Origin: CAYPTY01 sp964413935
Lineage (GTDB): Bacteria; Bacteroidota; Rhodothermia; Balneolales; Balneolaceae
NCBI GenBank assembly: GCA_964413935.1
Contig: CAYPTY010000004.1
Coordinates: 1-64,000 of the forward strand
Length of the DNA: 64,000 nucleotides
Reading direction: 5' to 3'
The translations under genes were made by a program, and so were the position numbers. The notes under the pieces are model-generated. The model made no database searches, was not told the DNA's origin, and was given only the letters and a program-made list of their open reading frames with translations. Of this stretch, positions 44,965-52,866 are shown piece after piece (positions within the stretch are counted from its first letter, which is position 1; every line of letters starts with the position of its first letter).

Positions 44965-45929
44965 TTGATTTGTTCGGTTCCGGCCATCAGTACTTCATGG
45001 ATGGCATCATCGAGTTTGCCATCAAAAAACGCACCTGAAGCCCGTTTATGGCCTCCGCCCCCGAATTTTCTGGCCCACTGGTTTACATCTACGTCATCTG
45101 ATCGGGATCGCAGGCTGATTTTGACATTTTGATTGTCTTCGCGGAAAAAGGCGCAGGCTTTAACACCCTCCAGGCTCAGGGGGTACTGTACAAATCCTTC
45201 GGTATCTTCATTTGAGGTTCCGGTCATCATCATCATATCCCTGGTTACATACATGGAGGCGAGTTGTCCATTATCCATTACCCGGATGCTTTCCAGAGCC
45301 ATACTCAAGAGTTTCAGCTGCTTGAGCTGCCGGGATGAATAGATATGTCCGATCACTTCATCCGGTTTGAAAGATCCTCTTTCCAGCAGGTCGGCGGCTG
45401 CACGCATGGTAGCAGGAGTTACTGAATCGAACTGAAATGAGCCGGTATCAGTGAGGATGCCGGTATAAAGTGCTTTGGCCATCCCCTCGTCGATCTGATC
45501 TGGATCATGCGAGGTAATCAGCCCGTAAACCAGTTCACAGGAAGAAGATGCCTTGACATCAGAGACCTTTGATTTAAAAATATTGTCAGGCTGCGGATGG
45601 TGGTCAATCATAAACAAGGGCTTATCGGTTCGCCCAACCTGTTCCGCAGTTTTACCGAAACGGTGAAGTGAATTGCCATCTACAAAAAGGTAGGAGTCGT
45701 AATCCCGGGCAGTTTTGGCGTCCGGTTTTGAAACGGGCAGGTATTCGGTGAGCCACTTCAGATTATCCGGAATATCGTCTTCGTTAAAAGCGGCGGCATC
45801 CACTCCATTCAGCTGAAGCCAGCGAGTGATACCAATTTGAGCGCCAATGCAGTCGCCATCAGGCCTGAGATGTGAAAAAACAGCGACACTTCTTTCTTTG
45901 AGTAAATTTGTTTTTAGGACTTCGTACAT
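44961..45929 (-). CDS. nrnA: NrnA-type DHH phosphoesterase (nano-RNase / pAp phosphatase)
   Basis: A 322-residue DHH-DHHA1 protein. Metal motifs are RPDGDCIGA, VDGN, DHHPQPDN and a late GGGGHKRASGA of the DHHA1 domain. NrnA enzymes degrade 2-5 nt RNA fragments and dephosphorylate pAp. It is upstream of and overlapping with the HtrA-like gene by 4 nt. Confidence 0.93.
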   Translation of the reverse strand: MYEVLKTNLLKERSVAVFSHLRPDGDCIGAQIGITRWLQLNGVDAAAFNEDDIPDNLKWLTEYLPVSKPDAKTARDYDSYLFVDGNSLHRFGKTAEQVGRTDKPLFMIDHHPQPDNIFKSKVSDVKASSSCELVYGLITSHDPDQIDEGMAKALYTGILTDTGSFQFDSVTPATMRAAADLLERGSFKPDEVIGHIYSSRQLKQLKLLSMALESIRVMDNGQLASMYVTRDMMMMTGTSNEDTEGFVQYPLSLEGVKACAFFREDNQNVKISLRSRSDDVDVNQWARKFGGGGHKRASGAFFDGKLDDAIHEVLMAGTEQIK

Positions 45930-46014
45930 AGAGAATAGTTTTGCCCGAAACTAACCATTTGGGCCAAGAAATCAGAATGAAGGATAAATCAAGGATTTTG
46001 CCTATTCTCAGTTA

Positions 46015-46662
46015 ATGAGTGCAGAAATAAAAGCTTTAATTGTTTGCAACGGTGAGGCACCTCCCCGGGAACTGTTAAAAGGAGCCGCAGCTGAATCCAA
46101 TCTTATTATAGGTGCAGATGGTGGCGGTACCACCCTACTGGAAGCCGGCATCACACCGGATATCATACTGGGTGATATGGATAGTTTTGATGAGGAAGAG
46201 CATCCTGAACTGAATGTGTTGAGTCTTGATGATCAGGAAACCAATGATCTTGAAAAAGCGCTGGATTACGCCATCAAGCAAGGTGCAGGTTCTGCCGTGA
46301 TCATGGGTGCCTTTGGTAAGCGGGTCGATCATGGACTGAAAAACCTATCCGTAGTCTACAAATATTCGGATCGGTTTGATGAACTCTGCTTCCGGGATAT
46401 TTATCAGGATATTTTCCTCATTGAATCGCCCTATCATGGACGGTTTCCCATCAACACCACTATATCGCTGATTCCACTAAGTGGCAGGGTAAGTGGAATT
46501 CGTACCAGCGGACTGGCCTGGCCTTTGAACAATGAGGATCTCAAAGTAGGAAAGAGGGATGGCACGTCTAACAGAACGGTTAAGGAAGAAATTGAAATTA
46601 GCTTTGAGTCGGGCAAGCTACTGCTCTGTAAAGTGCACCCGGCAGGAATGCAGATATACTGA
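46015..46662 (+). CDS. thiN: Thiamine pyrophosphokinase
   Basis: Transfers pyrophosphate from ATP to thiamine, making TPP directly. The 215-residue protein has the TPK fold signatures IIGADGGGTTLLEAGITPDIILGDMDS and QETNDLEKALDYA, followed by a C-terminal vitamin-B1-binding domain (about 140-215, SLIPLSGRVSGIRTSGLAWPLNN). It ends exactly where the convergent PnuC-type gene ends (46662/46663). Confidence 0.94.
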   Translation: MSAEIKALIVCNGEAPPRELLKGAAAESNLIIGADGGGTTLLEAGITPDIILGDMDSFDEEEHPELNVLSLDDQETNDLEKALDYAIKQGAGSAVIMGAFGKRVDHGLKNLSVVYKYSDRFDELCFRDIYQDIFLIESPYHGRFPINTTISLIPLSGRVSGIRTSGLAWPLNNEDLKVGKRDGTSNRTVKEEIEISFESGKLLLCKVHPAGMQIY

Positions 46663-47277
46663 TTAACCCGGCTGGAGCTGGAGTTTTTCTTTTTCCATGG
46701 ATTTTTTCCAGGCAATAAAACCGCCAATCGCGATGAGGGTAAAAACCAGAAACTGTACACTGGTGAGGACCAGTCCTTTGTAAAAATAGAGGGGGATGGA
46801 AATCAGATCACCAATAATCCAGACTACCCATGATTCCACCTTTTTGCGGGCCATCAGCCACATCGCAATAATAAAAAAAGCGGTAGTAGTTGCATCCCAG
46901 GGTGCCACATCGCTGTCGGTGAAGACTTCAAGAAAATAATAAAGCAGCCCGAACGAGCCGACCAGCATCAGGATGGAAGCCCATTTTTCCCAGTCATTCA
47001 GCAAGGTTACCGGTATCTGATCACGATCGGGATCGGTGTCTTTCCAGTGATACCAGCCATACAGACTGATAATGAAGTAGTAGAAATTAACTCCCATATC
47101 GGCATAGAGCTTATACTGGAATCCAAGCCACACATAAATGAGTACACTTACAATCCCCACAGGGTAAACCAGAATGTTTTCCCGCATAGAGAACCACACG
47201 CTCAGGATTCCGGTCACTACAGCAATCCATTCCAGCAAGCTGGTTTCGGCAATGCCGTTGAGCAGAGCGTCCATCAT
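46663..47277 (-). CDS. PnuC-family vitamin transporter (PnuC or thiamine-type PnuT)
   Basis: A 204-residue protein with seven hydrophobic segments and the PnuC hallmarks: GILSVWFSMRENILVYPVGIVSVLIYVWLGF and YGWYHWKD. The family imports nicotinamide riboside (PnuC) or thiamine (PnuT). In Bacteroidota pnuT is known beside thiamine pyrophosphokinase, and here thiN is the convergent neighbour, so thiamine is plausible. No TPP riboswitch is visible nearby. It overlaps the small gene upstream by 4 nt. Confidence 0.88.
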   Translation of the reverse strand: MMDALLNGIAETSLLEWIAVVTGILSVWFSMRENILVYPVGIVSVLIYVWLGFQYKLYADMGVNFYYFIISLYGWYHWKDTDPDRDQIPVTLLNDWEKWASILMLVGSFGLLYYFLEVFTDSDVAPWDATTTAFFIIAMWLMARKKVESWVVWIIGDLISIPLYFYKGLVLTSVQFLVFTLIAIGGFIAWKKSMEKEKLQLQPG

Positions 47278-47552
47278 TTGGACTTGAGCAGACCTGAAAG
47301 GTTCAGCTTATGTATGGGGATCAGGTATTTATTGGAGAGGGAATCTTTGTGGATGCCCAGCAATCCGGTGCCCCGGAAATCGACCAAGCAGACTTTTTCT
47401 TCCACACCTACAACTTCCCCGATGCCATAAAACTCCGGACTGGGACCATAGTATACCAGGTCGCCTGTTTTCAGGTCGTTATCCGCCCGCCGATGATAGG
47501 GTAAAATTATCGGTAGCAGATCCAAGCGGTATGAAAGTTTTTTCGCGCCCAT
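47274..47552 (-). CDS. Small protein with SH3-like (DUF3553-type) fold, putative
   Basis: A 92-residue protein from ATG 47552 (a TTG six codons upstream is possible). The core LKTGDLVYYGPSPEFYGIGEVVGVEEKVCLVDFRGTG resembles the DUF3553/SH3-like pattern in which a G-D-x-V strand is followed by P-x-x-x-x-G-x-G-x-V and V-x-F. The function of such domains is not established; some bind nucleic acids or proteins. It lies between tsaE (18 nt upstream) and the PnuC-type gene (4-nt overlap). Confidence 0.62.
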   Translation of the reverse strand: MGAKKLSYRLDLLPIILPYHRRADNDLKTGDLVYYGPSPEFYGIGEVVGVEEKVCLVDFRGTGLLGIHKDSLSNKYLIPIHKLNLSGLLKSK

Positions 47553-47570
47553 CGGGGATAAATATAGCAA

Positions 47571-47987
47571 TCAGCTAAAGATGATTTCTCTTAGGTTATT
47601 GTTAAGATTTCTGATCTCAACCGTTTTAGCGTGCTGGGGTATTAAACCCGGAATTTTTTCCGGCCATTCAATCAGCGAAACGCCTTCACCAAAGAAATAT
47701 TCCTCAACTCCAATTTCAAGGGCTTCGGTTTCATTTTCTATACGATAGCAGTCAAAGTGGTAGATGGGCAGGTCAGCTGAATACTCATTGATGAGGGTAA
47801 AAGTGGGTGAAAGGACATTACTCATATCGAAGTGAAAGAAATCTGCGATACCCTTGACGAAATGGGTTTTACCGGTTCCCAGATCGCCTTTAAGACATAC
47901 CACATCGCCTGACTGCAGGGTTTCGGCATATTTTCGGGCGATGTCAATGGTTTCCTCTACCGACCGGCTCTGATGAATCTCAGCCAT
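47571..47987 (-). CDS. tsaE: tRNA threonylcarbamoyladenosine biosynthesis ATPase TsaE
   Basis: A 138-residue P-loop ATPase needed with TsaB and TsaD for t6A37 in ANN-decoding tRNAs. Walker A GDLGTGKT, SPTFTLINEY and FDCYRIENETEALEIG are diagnostic. It starts directly after the porX stop (47987/47988), an arrangement I believe is common in Bacteroidota. Confidence 0.95.
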   Translation of the reverse strand: MAEIHQSRSVEETIDIARKYAETLQSGDVVCLKGDLGTGKTHFVKGIADFFHFDMSNVLSPTFTLINEYSADLPIYHFDCYRIENETEALEIGVEEYFFGEGVSLIEWPEKIPGLIPQHAKTVEIRNLNNNLREIIFS

Positions 47988-49535
47988 TTATCTGGGTCTC
48001 AGGGTTAAGACAGGCAGCACCATCTCTTCCAGAGAGGCACCACCGTGCTGAAACGTATCGCGATAGCGGTTCTGGAATTTGTTGTAGTTGGTGGGATACA
48101 CAAAGAAGTAATCTTCTTTGGCGATGATGTAGTTATTGACCAGGCCGAGGGGAGGCAGTTTGTAATCCAGCGGATCATCCACGGTAATTACGGCTGTTTT
48201 ATCATCCGCTTTTAGGTTTCGGCCATATTTATACCGGAGATTCGTGGCTGTGTCCCGATCGCCGTACACTTTGGTATCGCGCAGGGAGCGGATGGAACCA
48301 TGATCTGTAGTAATGACTACTGTTACATCCTGGGAGGCGAGTTCTTTGAGCATCTGAAGCAGGGATGAATGCTGGAACCAGGCCTCTGCGAGGGATCGAA
48401 AAGCGGAGACATCAGGAGCAATTTCTTTAATCACGCGTGAATCGGATCGAGAGTGCACCAGCGTATCCACAAAGTTGAAAACAAAAGCGGACAGCTGGGT
48501 TTGTATGTAATCGTTCAGCCGTTCAGACACTCTTTTTCCTTCCTCGGCATTCAGAACTTTTTCGTATTTGGGTTTAAACTCATACCCATCCCTGAGCAGC
48601 TGCTGGGTCAGCAATTCCTCTTCATGCTTGTTGAGGGAGGATTCATCCTGCCCCTGTTCCCACAAATCCGGAAAGCGCTCATGGATTTCGGAGGGGAAGA
48701 GACCGGCGAAAATAGCATTTCTTGAAAAGGGCGTTGCCGTTGGCAGGATCGAATAGTAGAAATCGGATTCGATGGTGTAAAAATCGGTAAGATAGGGTTC
48801 AAATACCTTCCATTGATCCAGACGCATGCAGTCGATGAGGAAGAACATCACTTTATTTCCCTCCTTCAAGTGAGGAAAAACATATTTCGGGATGATGTCT
48901 ACCGAAAGCGAAGGGCGGTTTTCCGGTTCATTCTTCAGCCAGAAGGGATATTCATTTTCGATGAACTTACCGAATTCGATATTGGCCTGTTCAAACTGGT
49001 TCTGAAGCACCTCCTGCAGGGCTTCATCTCCCTCACTCAGGTCAAATTCCCAGTTGGTAAGCTGCCGGTAAATATCGATCCACTCCTCCCAGTTGGTATG
49101 TGGTCCGATGCGTGAGCTTAATTCATTGAAATTCCGCAGATAGGCCTGGGCCGAACGCTCACTTTTCAGTTTCTTGTGTTCAAGGATTTTCTTGGTGGTG
49201 AGCAGGATCTGGGAAGGGTTTACCGGCTTGATCAGGTAGTCTGAAATTTTACCGCCGATGGCATCTTCCATGATGGATTCCTCCTCACTTTTGGTGATCA
49301 TCACCACCGGAAGTAAGGGCTGCTGGTTCTTGATTTTCTCCAGCGTAGCAATGCCATCCATTCCGGGCATTTGTTCATCCAGAAAAACGATGTCAAATTT
49401 CTCCTGCCCGATCAGGTATACGGCATCCTCACCGTTTGCAACCGGAGTAATTTCAAAGCCTTTATTTTCCAGAAATATGATGTGAGCTTTAAGCTGATCA
49501 ATCTCATCATCAGCCCAGAGTATTTTCGTTGCCAT
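47988..49535 (-). CDS. porX: PorX, T9SS response regulator with PglZ/alkaline-phosphatase-like domain
   Basis: A 515-residue two-domain regulator. The receiver (1-120) has DDE at 9-11 and phosphoacceptor Asp53 in FLDEQMPGMDG. A helical linker leads to a PglZ domain (about 210-515) with FFLIDCMRLDQW, ILPTATPFSRNAIFAG and VVITTDHGS, matching the alkaline-phosphatase-superfamily metal site. PorX of Porphyromonas controls type IX secretion and is reported to cut oligonucleotides. It is operonic with tsaE and 0 nt from the ComEA-like gene. Confidence 0.93.
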   Translation of the reverse strand: MATKILWADDEIDQLKAHIIFLENKGFEITPVANGEDAVYLIGQEKFDIVFLDEQMPGMDGIATLEKIKNQQPLLPVVMITKSEEESIMEDAIGGKISDYLIKPVNPSQILLTTKKILEHKKLKSERSAQAYLRNFNELSSRIGPHTNWEEWIDIYRQLTNWEFDLSEGDEALQEVLQNQFEQANIEFGKFIENEYPFWLKNEPENRPSLSVDIIPKYVFPHLKEGNKVMFFLIDCMRLDQWKVFEPYLTDFYTIESDFYYSILPTATPFSRNAIFAGLFPSEIHERFPDLWEQGQDESSLNKHEEELLTQQLLRDGYEFKPKYEKVLNAEEGKRVSERLNDYIQTQLSAFVFNFVDTLVHSRSDSRVIKEIAPDVSAFRSLAEAWFQHSSLLQMLKELASQDVTVVITTDHGSIRSLRDTKVYGDRDTATNLRYKYGRNLKADDKTAVITVDDPLDYKLPPLGLVNNYIIAKEDYFFVYPTNYNKFQNRYRDTFQHGGASLEEMVLPVLTLRPR

Positions 49536-50051
49536 TCAGTCATTGTTGGTTCCGGTGCTAATATACGGTTTCAGTTTTTTAAGTCTACCCGCACCGATCC
49601 CTTTCACTTTGGTCATTTCCTGAATGTTCCTGAAGGCGCCATGCTCCTCCCGATATGCTACAATACGCTGGGCATAAGCCGGTCCGATTCCCGGAAGTGC
49701 CTGCAGCTCCTTCACACTTGCCTTGTTGATATCCACCTTTTTGGTGCTGTCAGGCGGAGCTGTTTTTGGTTTGGATTTCATTGAGGGTTCCATTCCCTCC
49801 TGCATTGATAGGCTAGTATCAGGACTGAAACGAGCCAGGGTCATTTGTTTTTCCTGTTCCAGCAAAGCCGAGCGTTGTTTAAAATCGACCAGAATGCGTT
49901 CGTAATCCTCCGGATCATAATTCAGCCGGGGCTGTACAAAGGGTTTGATTCCACTAATCAGAAGCAACATCAGCAACAGGGACTTCACCGCTACGCGCTC
50001 CCTGCGACTGATGTGCAACTGATCCACCCAAAAAAATAATCTGCGTTTCAT
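49536..50051 (-). CDS. ComEA-like helix-hairpin-helix protein
   Basis: A 171-residue protein with one N-terminal membrane helix (about 22-40), a polar linker and a C-terminal tandem HhH DNA-binding domain: VDINKASVKELQALPGIGPAYAQRIVAYREEHGAF and MTKVKGIGAGRLKKLKPYI. This matches ComEA, the DNA receptor for natural transformation, though many short HhH proteins in Bacteroidota have no shown role. It is first in the unit leading to porX-tsaE. Confidence 0.86.
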   Translation of the reverse strand: MKRRLFFWVDQLHISRRERVAVKSLLLMLLLISGIKPFVQPRLNYDPEDYERILVDFKQRSALLEQEKQMTLARFSPDTSLSMQEGMEPSMKSKPKTAPPDSTKKVDINKASVKELQALPGIGPAYAQRIVAYREEHGAFRNIQEMTKVKGIGAGRLKKLKPYISTGTNND

Positions 50052-50156
50052 GTGCTCTCCTGACTCATTACCTTCACCCTCAATTTGACATGGCCTGAGC
50101 TTGTTTTCAATGCTGCTTTATAGCAAGTTTTGGCATCCGGAACGGATCGAAATAAA

Positions 50157-50942
50157 ATGGCGGAACAATTCACATATCAGAACCAGCAGATTTCCTATGA
50201 AAAAGTAGGCGAGGGTAAACCGCTGGTTGTTCTGCATGGCTGGGGTTCCTCCAGCAGGGTGATGTTGCCCGCCTCTAAACTACTCTCTCATCTGAGAACC
50301 TGTTATGTGATTGATCTGCCCGGATTCGGAGAATCTGATGAACCTGACCGGGCATATTCAATCGATGATTATGCCGACCTGATCGAAGCCTTCATCCGAT
50401 CGTTGGATCAGCAGGTGGATCTTTTCGTGCACTCTTTCGGCGGGAGGATTACGCTGAAGCTGTTGAGCCGGGTCGACATCAGCCAGAAAATAGATAAGGT
50501 GCTGATCACGGGCGGGGCCGGAATGAAGCCAAAGCGTTCGGCAAAATTCTACTTCAGAAAGTATCTCGCAAAAACCCTGAAGGCACCGTTTTTGATTTTG
50601 CCCGGTAGTTTGCGAGAGCGCTCCTTGAGCTGGCTGCGCAGCACGGAACTCTGGAAAAGCCTTGGATCATCCGATTATCAGCAGCTGAGCGGTGTGATGC
50701 GGGAGACTTTTGTCAAATCAGTAACCGAACATCTGGAATCTACCTTGCCGCAAATTGATCATGAAGTTCTTTTACTCTGGGGCAGAAACGACGATGCCAC
50801 TCCGGTCTATCAGGCTGAGCGCATGGAAAAAGGCATTAAAAACGCTGCACTGGTGGTTATAGAGGATGCCGGACATTATGCCTTTCTGGATAAACCCAAG
50901 CAGTTTGCCGCCATAGCGGAAGCCTACTTTAAAGCAGACTGA
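50157..50942 (+). CDS. Alpha/beta-fold hydrolase
   Basis: A 261-residue hydrolase from ATG 50157 (TTG at 50130 is less likely). Oxyanion motif LHGWGSS, nucleophile HSFGG (in LFVHSFGGRI), and His in DAGHYAFLDKP complete the triad with the Asp of GRNDDATPV. Substrate unknown. Its stop overlaps the convergent pseudouridine synthase by 14 nt. Confidence 0.9.
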   Translation: MAEQFTYQNQQISYEKVGEGKPLVVLHGWGSSSRVMLPASKLLSHLRTCYVIDLPGFGESDEPDRAYSIDDYADLIEAFIRSLDQQVDLFVHSFGGRITLKLLSRVDISQKIDKVLITGGAGMKPKRSAKFYFRKYLAKTLKAPFLILPGSLRERSLSWLRSTELWKSLGSSDYQQLSGVMRETFVKSVTEHLESTLPQIDHEVLLLWGRNDDATPVYQAERMEKGIKNAALVVIEDAGHYAFLDKPKQFAAIAEAYFKAD

Positions 50943-51849
50943 GCCATTGCTCCGGAATCTCCAATTCAGTGCGGATGCCAAGCTCAGGAATAGCGATCAG
51001 TCGATTCAGCAGGGAAATACCCTGATTCTGCGGGCGATGACTGCTTAGGTCGCCATCCGGACCGTAAACCGGATCGTCTTCAATCGGGTAGCCCCATTCC
51101 CGCAGATGCAGCCGGATCTGATGGGTGCGTCCGGTCAGTGGCCGGCATTCCACGATAGAGTTTCTTTGCCCACTGTGTAATACCCGGAAAAGGGTTTCAG
51201 CTTCTTTGGCATTTTCGAGGGATGAACCACTTTCAAACACATAACCGGCTTTGCGGCGTATTCTGGATCGGATGGTTTTTTCGTCTACATCCGGCACACC
51301 CCGTACCAGAGCAGCATAAGCTTTTTCTACCTTTTGCTCTTCAAACTGACGGGTGGCTTCCTGGGCGAAATTCTTATTGCGGGCAAAGAGTACCAGCCCG
51401 GAAGTGACCGCATCCAGCCGGTGGACAATGCGCAGGTTCTCCCAGCCCATTTCTTTAAGGATGGCAGTCAGGCTGTTTTTATTGTACCGCCCCCCGGGAT
51501 GCATCGGCATGGGCGCGGGTTTGAAAACCATCAAGTGATGATCGGATTCCTCAATTACCCGGATTTCATCCGGAACGGAGGGTTCAACCACCCTCGGATT
51601 AAAATGAAAAACCTCATCATTGGGCTTAAGTTTGTGACCAGCAGATATGTCATTGCCCCGGAGCCCAAGACGGCCGGCTTCCATCAGCTGATCCCAGTCC
51701 TGCAGGCTTCGCCAGGGAAAGCGGGTGTGCATCATACGCGGGATGGTAAATCCTTCGAATTCCCTTCCGGCTTTGAAATGATGAGTCACCGCGTAGGGAG
51801 CAACGATACGGGCTTTACGACTCCTGAAGATCTCTGGACTTGAAGTCAT
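50929..51849 (-). CDS. RluA-family RNA pseudouridine synthase
   Basis: A 306-residue enzyme started at ATG 51849; the longer open frame upstream runs antisense-shifted through trhO and does not look like protein. A divergent S4-like N-terminal region (about 40-80) precedes the catalytic motif RIVHRLDAVTSGLVLFA (catalytic Asp in HRLD), CRPLTGRTHQIRLHL and ESG-type segments of the RluA/RluC/RluD family. Whether the target is 23S rRNA or tRNA is open. It overlaps trhO by 35 nt at its start. Confidence 0.9.
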   Translation of the reverse strand: MTSSPEIFRSRKARIVAPYAVTHHFKAGREFEGFTIPRMMHTRFPWRSLQDWDQLMEAGRLGLRGNDISAGHKLKPNDEVFHFNPRVVEPSVPDEIRVIEESDHHLMVFKPAPMPMHPGGRYNKNSLTAILKEMGWENLRIVHRLDAVTSGLVLFARNKNFAQEATRQFEEQKVEKAYAALVRGVPDVDEKTIRSRIRRKAGYVFESGSSLENAKEAETLFRVLHSGQRNSIVECRPLTGRTHQIRLHLREWGYPIEDDPVYGPDGDLSSHRPQNQGISLLNRLIAIPELGIRTELEIPEQWLSLL

Positions 51850-52774
51850 CCCCGAAATAATTGTACCACTTGCGAAACGGGCGGAAGGCATGTTCCGGAT
51901 CGAAAGGTCGGCGGTATTCGCTTTGTTTGCATTCCTCGCTGCAGCAGCCTTCCATGATTTCTGCGCCTTCTTCAGAGCACACAAAGAGCTTGTTGCACTC
52001 CATATTGGCACAGTTAATGTAAGTATCTGCCGGTTTACCTGTGATCTCACAGTGCGCGACGGGTTCCAGATTACTCTCATCCACCGGAACCACAAGGCGG
52101 TCATCAAATACAAAACATTTGCCCTTGAAGTGTTTGCCCCGCTCCTTTTTGGCATAATTGAGGATGCCGCCGTGCAGTTGATTCACATCTTCCCAGCCTT
52201 TTTCCTTCATCAAAACGGAAAACTTCTCACAGCGGATGCCACCGGTGCAGTACATCAGTACTTTTTTGTCTTTGGGGATGTCGGCTTCATCCAGCCACTC
52301 AGGGAAATCATAAAAATTCTCAACATCCGGCTGTATGGCTCCCTCAAAATGCCCCACTTTGGATTCATAGTTATTACGCACATCGATGATCACAAAATCC
52401 TCATTGGATTCCATCACATTGCGCCACTCATCAGGCTGCAGGTGTTTGCCGCCCCGTTCCGGATCTACTCCTTCGATATGCAGGGATACAATTTCGTCCC
52501 TCACCTTACAGGATAACCGGGCAAAGGGAATGTAATCGCATTCATCCTCCTTGAATTCTGTTTTTTCGAATCCGGGAATGGATCGCAGATAGTTTTCATA
52601 GGTATCCACCTGTTCAAAAGTTCCAGCTAGCGTACCGTTTATCCCCTCTTTACTCACATAAATACGCCCTTTCACTCCCAGCTCACGGCAGAAGCGTTTA
52701 TGTTCCTTACAGAATTTTTCCACCTCCTCAATGGGATTGAAGTAGTAATAAAGTATGACCTTATATTTTTCCAT
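51815..52774 (-). CDS. trhO: tRNA uridine(34) hydroxylase, rhodanese-domain TrhO
   Basis: A 319-residue protein of the UPF0176/YceA family, which makes 5-hydroxyuridine at the tRNA wobble position. It has an N-terminal acylphosphatase-like region (GRIYVSKEGINGTLAG) and a central rhodanese domain with active-loop Cys in YCTGGIRCEK. A cysteine-rich C-terminal part (C-x-N-C/CC-x-E-x-C) probably binds metal. It overlaps the pseudouridine synthase gene, another RNA-modification enzyme, in the same unit. Confidence 0.95.
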   Translation of the reverse strand: MEKYKVILYYYFNPIEEVEKFCKEHKRFCRELGVKGRIYVSKEGINGTLAGTFEQVDTYENYLRSIPGFEKTEFKEDECDYIPFARLSCKVRDEIVSLHIEGVDPERGGKHLQPDEWRNVMESNEDFVIIDVRNNYESKVGHFEGAIQPDVENFYDFPEWLDEADIPKDKKVLMYCTGGIRCEKFSVLMKEKGWEDVNQLHGGILNYAKKERGKHFKGKCFVFDDRLVVPVDESNLEPVAHCEITGKPADTYINCANMECNKLFVCSEEGAEIMEGCCSEECKQSEYRRPFDPEHAFRPFRKWYNYFGDDFKSRDLQES

Positions 52775-52866
52775 TAGTTACCGTCGCACGATCTCTTTAA
52801 ATTCAACGTTATATTTCGGCGAACATAAAAGATACGTATTTAGCCGTTAAATGAGGGATTCCATTT

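Noticed and set aside
45930..46014. TPP riboswitch before thiN
   Set aside because: The conserved CUGAGA and ACCUGAUCUGG-type segments are absent and the gap is too short.
51850..52155. N-terminal extension of the pseudouridine synthase frame
   Set aside because: It overlaps trhO almost fully in another frame on the same strand and its composition is shadow-like; ATG 51849 gives a normal family length.
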